NCBI GenBank assembly: GCA_018648585.1 | Contig: JABGQW010000018.1 | Location: 1-35,362 of the forward strand | Direction of reading: 5' to 3' | DNA length: 35,362 nt | Source of the DNA: a bacterium | GTDB lineage: Bacteria > Patescibacteriota > Gracilibacteria > UBA4473 | In this document: positions 19,701-24,900 of the stretch, one piece after another | Layout: the number at the start of each line of letters is the position of its first letter | Numbering within the stretch: position 1 is the stretch's first letter | Program-made: the position numbers and the translations under genes | The notes under the pieces: generated by a model | What the model was told of the DNA's origin: nothing | Seen by the model: only the letters and a program-made list of their open reading frames with translations | Databases searched by the model: none

Positions 19701-21802
19701 GAAATTTCTGATTCCATCGTGCGCCCCGACTCGAGTCCGAAATTTTCAAGTTCGTCGACGAGATTTTCGTTGGAAATTAAATTCGCGTCCTCGACGATGC
19801 CGTTGACTTCCGAAATTTTGGATTTCAAAAGCGCCCAAATTTGTGTTTCAAGATTTTCGTCCGTCAAATTTTGTGGAAAAAATTCGAACAAATCCGGAAA
19901 AACAACGTACTGAAATTGATCGCCCAAATCGTAAAATGAAAATCCGCGCGGATCGTCCACCGGAATCGAATTTGTCGACATTTCTGAAAGTTGTGTTTGA
20001 ATCGTTTCGATTCGCGGTTCGTCGTGTTTCATCAGCGACGAGAATGTTTTTGTTTCTCCCGCTTTTTCTTCCAAAACGAGAATCTGCGAACAGCCGCTCG
20101 CGCCACGAAATCCGGCGAAAACTTCGCGCGTTCCCGCGATGTCAAAAACCGGACTCGTCGCACCAAAATGTTCCCACGCGCCCGCCAGCCGATGAATCGA
20201 ATTGTACGGCGGCGCCGGCGAAACGTAGCACGTTCCGTTTCGGGTTAAAACACACGGCCACGTGTCCCACTCCGATCCGGTGTCGCAGTCGCCGTTCGAC
20301 ATTTCAAAAGTGTCCGAATTGATGTCCGTGTTCATCGCGCAGCAGCCCTCGAAAATATCTGCTTTTTGATCTTTTGGTTGCGTGTCGTCGCCGTCCCAGT
20401 CGACGCAATCTTCTTCCGGACGAGAAAGTTCTGGATCGGCGGTGGAGAAATTGTACGAGCGATTTGCCTCGACCATTTGTGCGATTGGAAAGTCTGTCGT
20501 CCGCGGCGTTCCGCGCAGCAACGTGCAATCTTCGGCGCTGTCCATTTCGGAGCGGCGAATTCCATTCCAGTACAAATCTTTTTCGTACCGGCGCGCCACA
20601 GCAAAAAATGGAGGAATCGGCAGCGGAGTCGCGTACGCAAATTTTTCTTTTGTCGGCACGATCAAATCTTTGTCCAAGTTCTGCGTTTCAACATAATTCC
20701 AGAGCGTGTCTTCGATCGCATCGTTCGCATTTTTCAAAAGTTCCGCCGCCCACTGATCTTTCCGCGCGACGAGGGAAAATGTCGTGTCCACGTCCGACGG
20801 CTGCCAGCGTCCCGTGCGCAAAATCCACGTGTTGAATTCTTCGATTCGGTTTCTCGCTGCTTCGAAATATCGTTTTGTCAAATTGTCGATCACGCCTTTT
20901 GCGTGCACGTCCGGAATTCCGCCGAACGAAACCGCGGTCGACTCGGTTGGCCGCAATTCTTCATCCAAAATTTCTGGCGGAACCAATTCTTCGAGATCAA
21001 TGTCGCCAAAAAGTTCCTGCGCCCAGTGTTTGTTGAAACGCAAATACATAATGTCGTCGACGTGATCGATCCAATTTTGGTACTGCTGCAATAATTCTGG
21101 CGAAAGTCCCTCGCGCTGCCGCGGCAAATCGACGAACAAAACTTTTTTTGGAAACTCAGTTTTTTCCTCGTGGACGAGATGATTTCGCTGCAAAAATTGC
21201 AAAATTTCGTGCGCGCGCGCGTCGTCCGAATCCGCGTCCGATCGAATCACGCCGTGCCAAATTTCTGGTTCGTTGTCGCCAGACTGCCAGACAAATTGAG
21301 ATTTTTCAAAATCCCACTCGTAATTTTTATTCTCGAAATCGACGTACGGAAAAATCGTCGGCCAACTCCGTCCATTTTTGTCGACCACGGGAAATGGAAC
21401 ATCACCGATCAAAACTGTTCCGATCAACTGCGACCGATTGTCGTTTTCGATTCCAGAGAAAAAAAGATGCGCGTTTCCCTCGGCAATTTCGAAAACATCC
21501 GCATCCTCCGGCACCGGAATCAAAACGACACGCGCATTTAATTTTTTTTGAACGTCCATCGCGTACCGCTCGATCGCCGTGAAAAGTTCGCCGCGATCCA
21601 GCAACGAATTGGCAACGAGCACCGAAACAATTTTTACACGTTCGATTTCTGGCGGCGATTGAAATGAAATTTCCGCATCGGGCGCACTTTCCCACGGCCA
21701 AGAAAACGCGAGCGCCGTCGGCGAAAACGCACTGAAACACAACGAAAAAAGAGCGAGCGCGCTCGTAATTTTTTTTCTTAAATTTTTACGCCGAAAAATC
21801 AT
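7721..21802 (-). CDS. Giant secreted multidomain surface protein (4693 aa)
   Basis: The ATG at 21802 is chosen over a TTG one codon earlier. Residues 1-34 form a Sec signal peptide (basic start, hydrophobic core, ALA before FSWPW). Residues about 45-230 weakly recall C25 gingipain-like folds (LIGDVPFP, PYVDF). An acidic DWDGDD cysteine patch lies near 465-495 and two tandem about 98-aa repeats at 712-908. About 920-1270 is mainly helical. Ig-like/invasin-type beta units run from about 1512 to 2130. FG-GAP-like motifs lie near 2424-2560 and 4020-4040. A DUF11-like unit lies near 2645, a Pro-rich stretch at 2870-2970, a long coiled coil at about 3150-3520 and a Pro/Leu-rich segment at 3540-3785. 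The end has beta-sandwich repeats (PQISLL, LSGNEATATI). No LPXTG motif or C-terminal membrane anchor is visible. A role in attachment to other cells is inferred from the architecture only. Confidence 0.85.
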   Translation of the reverse strand: MIFRRKNLRKKITSALALFSLCFSAFSPTALAFSWPWESAPDAEISFQSPPEIERVKIVSVLVANSLLDRGELFTAIERYAMDVQKKLNARVVLIPVPEDADVFEIAEGNAHLFFSGIENDNRSQLIGTVLIGDVPFPVVDKNGRSWPTIFPYVDFENKNYEWDFEKSQFVWQSGDNEPEIWHGVIRSDADSDDARAHEILQFLQRNHLVHEEKTEFPKKVLFVDLPRQREGLSPELLQQYQNWIDHVDDIMYLRFNKHWAQELFGDIDLEELVPPEILDEELRPTESTAVSFGGIPDVHAKGVIDNLTKRYFEAARNRIEEFNTWILRTGRWQPSDVDTTFSLVARKDQWAAELLKNANDAIEDTLWNYVETQNLDKDLIVPTKEKFAYATPLPIPPFFAVARRYEKDLYWNGIRRSEMDSAEDCTLLRGTPRTTDFPIAQMVEANRSYNFSTADPELSRPEEDCVDWDGDDTQPKDQKADIFEGCCAMNTDINSDTFEMSNGDCDTGSEWDTWPCVLTRNGTCYVSPAPPYNSIHRLAGAWEHFGATSPVFDIAGTREVFAGFRGASGCSQILVLEEKAGETKTFSSLMKHDEPRIETIQTQLSEMSTNSIPVDDPRGFSFYDLGDQFQYVVFPDLFEFFPQNLTDENLETQIWALLKSKISEVNGIVEDANLISNENLVDELENFGLESGRTMESEISAAVVDRHATDYSQITGWNTTQFPEIYLQTVFSVGSTFLKIWGKIEDPNNSGAELPILLATTGDVSGGAGIFSIAAQNSSGWGGSIVLDSVPEIGETWEYEYDPYVFDFSQITGWDTAAVPKLFLKFVENAAEENFLKIYASDSDRENDTNLLAQIGDVSVQIDASGNVTSGGPGQTFPVSAQNSSGWGGTIFLGELPEIGTEWEFQMNFLNPRTDLLKRFRVGTENFTAQFPASSTEFSDEISTGNFAIQTCFDSARAAACTTWSGGGCATYNFTTTIANNLETCLIATNDNLKNSISVASGNALENFSTDFSTEISALETELDENLSDFSTILEPQFSSLENVLDATDSIFQNRVISYVSLSFLQQQKSEIQAEKIAAQSFTSAYKTDYISALNFEEIALDLLISQKNSSTDLSAQFPDFNEKLERLRENLLAFKFRVLKIQTIELPELFDEKTAGISALETNLNLAETEISDTISTKYSAVNALAITASLISTIADANQLETDVLLEFQNFDDAITDTGGDLPTFQSELLTQIATNQENLETLETAIDDFGTIVSAWDVVAGFDDDCEYFDVAATISGDADVSISYDRDCGFGKFSHAKKFKMGATIAETVFDDVFSELGFDEVIDAIQWLGEDLETKNIEVLIAALSDDATGRSVLKNPDFHGYEIIEIIGKESDTIPGGSVGVAFERGSELPTNTFRAAQLSEQMFNLGQSEEAIEFLGGEFASDILGQNSDDDPNKISKGACENASLIEWPTQCLIPWLSDLPDFLGKLSTIIPDQLGGLSSNFDDFKNPFQSVSAHGEIPVPVAIRVSPEKLKISAGDTVPQKIAVELLDENGDILTTDFSTKISLKTIGSDALRLFSISPGESATAKFGTADFFLVPKTDDVGGWFSLEFSALEISPQKLDVRVTTQKIEAFSEKSEIVADDWDGMKIDVVVQNLEDEISRKNDGEVLKFESEWGTFSDDGTAEISDARASILFFPGKKSGEAEIQISPADPQTMLPPEKIFFDIVPDLPAKISLDSDAQDLVLGGAWITVSGSVQDQFGNPIPAHDGTIQWRGAGLEIQNIDGPKSVRVRVPEKFSNTKNAEKGEQKSSEPNIFQNLRDSLISPAEKISADAATQKLSPEKLTASTEILPAQKFSTEFFIIKNPTFETEFSPDLIPAGTATPQKVSVRAVDPAGNLLRGNYPVSLKIEPADVGIFPQNFTLKNGTGEFEFFAGERAGKTSITLKSLGFVEHAFEFDIAPGDPAKIEISADQKTLNSASTDPLHLSFRVVDRFGNLVPDFDQKISLVLNPAEKISSAAKTDLVDLGVIGDDDFSIKSFLDDEISDSQAEQFSDFVVLDPADVPIFSGEGTANIFENGQTGKGFLVASVSDQNILPATFEFEVTRVLARSDFQTLSPKSQLTMLLGFPGGKLDAPNLGSRFLFDGESQAVATLIANPNAPRLLGQISAQAVVQAANPIFFPDDFFSTNFVASGGKLARARLIFSEPPSLFVGAKMRTKSGVYFSPASEISDFEISDGTLQFQGENLFSLRHGGGLDFASNEVSLYPIEKSILKWTVLFRSKKIGELEFHLENFETKIVDEFSTEILSDAIEILATDPDVSLQKIWTGASTAGESGVGIFSKKLTELQNRSLGGPQFSAEDVDTDRSVGWESAWKPGPLFSAGASIGRATQWGASDAVILLGDPSLSVQTENTKSSLGISPDLGVPLWKSSAGAIDQILIADVNRDARAEILTRVGKNIFALYHSMHELDNFRDMGPILRFEDGVRDAAVYPNSRGELLWLIQVNDAGELIFHRDFNGKFSREKINLGLENEILKIVVAQLNGDKFQDLVILDETNTLHFAYGRELPADEPSGFDVDANGFFAAQRLDQFAPSFEKIEENYDFAAQQNLDEDYFGRRSFPQLSTILASFDGVENSTFTDEIQQIAERNFARISENKKFDAQFSLELSNAKTTIEPGDTLEAKLEIFSTEKLEDFTLWIPDFVGMNLNADSISVDLSNADLKFTAGRNGFLLGISEIPLRTRTTFSWEFSATSVPPITFSAYDFSGNDGIDDIAVAWEIDDEKKLIQFLSDDPPRSFPTTGKSSDATEDSPGSIISETHTRKIVDAFGENFPSDFDAEAQAADIVSALQGFSNNSDGIPVHYQTADIDESLNQSSCGSGCGLPIPSYAFLAPGAQSLYLPPISFPMPPLPGTPVLWVGATPPFVGAGPMPTSQFRLYVMPTTTAQVALGFCLNPNVTNPTMIATGVPFPDPSTCFVVVPPLLELLGACPGNFLDLDLAAQESRKSLQPMFAAGGENLGSFIPRNKAELKNKQIAAADIITTWVQKQMREFSNIRLPSFEMVLPAFPKTKKSATQNSPSGANGADETGYRLLEDPSVQNSLAKIESSPFVQIKKREVAIPYPQFSIEQIQTLKSDFSTWKKDFQIWKHETKKSIRRSECELVAEGKWDAGEETADGICEESTNLIGLDTLIQLKKIETRAQFYTEFFNTLLDAKQSLDAVAAPEKKLKIAQTTISTAEKTSEISTKKSLTASAEKQLQSAEKSVENSADQAARSVDNLDEAGESVEALAEILSEFSSKINADETSMLRDSAQTLLASAQSAISLAATTAEQAVAVATEDLENSEKLETQISAEWERIAALKISFAASESEKENIKKSRAERKAERENLKKEKKKKLAEEKEKRKLEKPDLREMKNEGIEFARKMAAKELMKQLLAVDVFIDKVEEMMVAVDKNVQAIESYRETGERIQELPQEFKKLFKQIEETNFFLTEYWENWIKTNKRSVSKWQQFEQNLESMYKLWESIPDIFRQFTKDCGTCPVNRGTMEEWLMRVLLGKVKLPVIPAPQIPDVTFDLSRVAIGTQITVPDIVPKPVEFSVPKLPGLPGESVDFLLEQFMGQLGEQILKISITFGALKNLVVQILDGSFTASIPAWLEAFLTENFDQMILDLLASLQIPGLAGFIQNIPEIPILPSLPAELLNLDFNPPPVSIPTLPTLIEPPKLPDFLEKLQAILVIPKTLLKFFCLLNRGLLPIPEWKVATQVVAMTNRTSLMPLDFVSAALSPALPSPPSSSGGLLSPIFKKMQNAADQLPEDFSGVRVSADFDASNVTVKMESKFVPALEMMNDQIDQVQQKMSCVLDQLDAQAKGAGSLQNCSGSGAEEMKISRVENLENRSNFFSNANSERVSLFSPGENPRSPELEKSVDWLQKFLAYSLENSDSDFEIPEMKNALADFFEQPETWARLAPAQKSWLASTEFIDPSKIPTELPTDFDVDEQLEKTRGMTSEPKMYFFDSEQSLAEEITPVSLDGKSYTATISDLDLDGEKEIFYAIGSELYFKRRVDFDFTSEQSDAEFEAPTDRYTFWEFEKFVGNFTPTFSAENFVDASGTTFKFQPPWNKNLQYFEWVISDRPDHIFERGKISSDRAADEWRRIAFLIRPRGTKYDIRRVSSLIRKITGAPILYGSKIHTIQNFTLEECENSEIEKPFFPTETVFVGVAPHTRMVIKTLPRDGQQAERREIDLRAGEETIVDFAEVCATFGEAQYAEPGKIEKLEVRENGYFIDNMRLELGKNDEVQLDLFDETPITIEGGETYEMHHFTTEDSAIAYFKKLNLGNHYGSFVGFDGRDQSFSVQKLLHDPQPADDTVAPQISLLRGKKRTEYFGEPIEIDATRTIEEQAIDRVWWEFDGAVILDTADQKKFPEVFQNPQRALKIQIPAREKPEKVSFILHVTDLSGNEATATIEISLESPPLRLLEVSQREGRILGKLLSKIENLEISFSRERNDREIFLPKTVTTDAAGMFELGELSAEGNVEILDQNKNLAAAILPTGRVILENKNLTISVQSATEISPQKTEIRDTKNQIVAEISIAPSGENSVEILSGEKIDSKKFFQNSAVQALDRNLSDSIRWEKISGREPKFSGAVALVDSLQHETLGVLDRFGNFHSLQKNLSLRPKRSVSISEPVVFEILNEKVLGEFFVPVEKNVTVSSPKKPN
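19079..19669 (-). repeat. Two tandem ~98-aa repeats inside the giant protein
   Basis: Residues 712-808 and 809-908 align along their whole length. Both begin with (Y/F)SQITGW(N/D)T and share the block QNSSGWGG followed by PEIGxxWE(Y/F). The DNA copies have diverged, so the duplication is old at the nucleotide level but conserved in the protein. Each unit looks like an all-beta module of unknown family. Confidence 0.8.
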
Positions 21803-21828
21803 CAAATTTTGTGTGTTTTGTCCTGTCA

Positions 21829-21857
21829 GTTTTATCGTTCCAGCGCGGAAATTTCAA
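21829..21857 (-). promoter_or_regulatory. Giant-gene promoter: TTGAAA-N17-TAAAAC
   Basis: On the minus strand, TTGAAA (21852-21857), a 17-nt spacer and TAAAAC (21829-21834). The start codon lies 26 nt beyond the -10, the longest leader in the set. It sits in the 118-nt gap after the 1803-aa gene. No clear terminator separates the two genes, so read-through is possible. Confidence 0.55.
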
Positions 21858-21920
21858 GGAAAAACGACTGGACAAATTTAAAAAATCTGCCGCTGAATTT
21901 TCACGAAAAAAAATCAAAAA

Positions 21921-24900
21921 TTACGCCGCCGCCGAAAGATCATCCGAACTCGATTCCGAAGTTTCCATTTTCACCACTTTTCCGCCGCCGGATTCCGGGC
22001 GAGAAAATCGTCCCGCGTGGTACATTTTGTCCAGATTTTTCCAGATCAAATCTTTATTTCGAAAAACAGTGTCGCCCGCCTCACCATCCACCAGTTCATC
22101 AATATTTTTTCGCGCTTTTGCAACTCTTGGATCATTTCCTTGGCGAACATTCCAACCGGATTTTTTCCCGCAAGTTGTTAATAAATATCCGTACTCCTGT
22201 CTCAGATTTCCTGCATCCAAAAAATCTCCCACAAAATCGTGAACCATGTCTCGGACAAACGCAGCGTTTTGAGAATAATTCGAATTAAAATTCCACTCAT
22301 CGTCTTCAAACGTCGTACTTCCGTGATTTCCCTCCGTTCGATTCCCAAGAAGCGTTTGAATCGCAATAAACGAAGCCCTCAGCCGCGATCCAACTTCCTC
22401 CAGCAAATTATTTTTTTTCGCTTGCCAGCCCGGAGCATCTCCGTACTGAGCATCTCCGTCACGAATAATTTCGTATTGTTGCTCGAAAAATAATCGATAT
22501 CCATCCAAGAAATTACGCCAGAAATCCTTCGTCATTTTTTCTTTCTGCGACGAATCCATATTGAGCGATCCCGCCACATCGTTCGCCGTAAATTCTGCGG
22601 AAAATGCCTGCGCGTCGTCGTGATCAAATTTTGCCGTTGCACTACGAACCGCCCGTCGCACGCGCGAATTTGCCGTCGGAGAACTGTGCGCAATTTCGTA
22701 AAAAAATCGAATCATCCGATTTTGCCCTTCTTTGTTATTTTTCACGTTGTACGTTCCCTCCGCGTCGCCGAGCATTTTTCCCCACTCGAGATAATCTTCA
22801 AACAACCAGCCGCCTCCGTGCGCACCAGGCGTTCCCTCGGGAACAATTCGTCCATCTTTTTTTGGCGATTCTCCATCCGTAAAAAAGTCCACGTGCGGAA
22901 AAAAGTACAGAAAATCTTTGTTCATTCGCATCACCGCATTTCGCGAGAGAAGCGGTTCTCCTTGCGCATTCAAACACGTCGCGCCCTGAATCAAAAACCA
23001 AAATCGACGATCGGGTTGCCCGTTCATTTTTCCCGCCGTGAATGCGTGTTTGATAAAAGCTTCGTATTTTCCTGGATCCACATTTGTTGTTTCCCCACGT
23101 TTCCAACGGCGCAACATGTCCGACAAAATTGCGTCACGTGCTTCTTTGTCATCTTCGTAATTTGTAAATTCTTCTTCGTACGAATCGGTCACCGTTTTCA
23201 ATTTTCCAGACAGCGTCGTTTCCCATTCTCGGAAAACTTCTTTTGACCAAATAAATTCCGCGGCGTTTCGCACTTTGTCCAAAATTTCTTTGTACGTCAA
23301 ATTGATCGTCCCTGCGGGAAATGTTTCGATGGGCGGTTTTCCCTGCAGCCGCTCAAAAACGCGCCAAAGTTGCGGATCGTCCCATTTGAGAAATCCTTTT
23401 TCATTCAAAAGATTAATACACGCTCGCACTTCGTCTTCGTCCGACGAATTGTACATTTGCGCTTTGATCGACCATCCCTCCTGATCATGGTACTGCGATT
23501 CAAATTCTTTGATTCGCGCGCCCTCAGAATCTTCGAGCCGTCGATGAAATTCTTTTCCCCAGACTGATTCTTTTCCAAAAAAATGAGTTCCCAGAGCTCC
23601 GACAGATTTATCTTCGCGGCGTTTAAATCGCGTGTCGTTCACTTCCACTGCGTCCTGAACAATTTTGATGATACTGTAAATTGAAAATCGCGTGAACGTT
23701 CTGTGCGACGTCGGTTTTTTCATCCATTCCTCGTAGCCATCAATCCATTTTTTAAATTCACCGGATTGTTCTTTTGCCAAATCTGCTGACGCACCAATTC
23801 CATCAAATTGCGCCATTTGATCGAGTGCTTCAGCTCGAGTTTCTGGCGATTCATCGTACTTGGACAGCCAACGATCGAGAAATTTTGAATCCAAAAATCG
23901 TTCTGAATTTTGTTTTAATTGTTTGGCAACTTTTACGTGATTTTTAACAATTTCTTGGACGTGCGTGCTGTCGAGTCCGTATTTTTCATAAAAATCATCC
24001 TCGCTCAATATTCGCTCATCATTTTCAACGCGGGACTTGATCCCAGTGAGATTTTTTTCGAAATCGAAATAACTTTTTTTGTACCCGGCGGCGATATTTT
24101 GAAAACGCGCACGAAATTCGTCTTTGTCCGGCGATTGATCGTCAAAAAAATCAAGTCGCTCAAGCGTTTCTGCTGCTTTTGTCGAACCCTCGAGAGAAGT
24201 GTCCAATTCTTTTCCCAGCGCGGCGAGATCCCCGTTTCGAAAATTGAGAAATCCCAGCAAAACTTTGCACTGTTTTGGAATTTTTGTCCAAAACGGTTCT
24301 TGCCCTGAAAATTCAAAATTCTGTTTCGGCGCCGCCGCGCGAATTTCTGAAATCGCAGAATCCATTTCTTCGAGCGCGTTCTCGGGAAACTGAAAATATT
24401 TTTCGATAAAATTTTCTGGCGCCGTTCCCTCCGGAACGAGCTCGCGAACAATTCCGCGCATGTCGTTCATAATTTTTTCAAACTCAGAACGCGTCCCCGG
24501 CCAGTCGGCTAAAATTTCGCGCATTCCCCGCTCCGCGTCTTTTTTCTTCTGAATTTTTTCGTCGCCCGACGCGGCGTTGTACGCTTTGTACAAATCGCCG
24601 ACGCGGGAAAATTGAGACGTGAAATTTTCAGAAAGTTTTTTCGCCGATTTCGCCAGCGAATCGGTGTGCAATCCGAGAGTTTGGATCAGTTCGCGCCCCG
24701 GCGCCCAGTACCGAATTTCTTCGCCGTCGGACGTAATTTCCGAAATATTTCGCCCCGATCGGTACCCGTCGAGCTGAAATTGGAACGCGGCATCGAGTCG
24801 CGCCGCTTCGTCCAAAAGATTTTGTTTTTTTGCCGGATCGGTTTCGTGTTTCGCTTTTTCTTCAAGATTGAAAATGTGCGCTCGCTGTTTTTCGTGCGCG

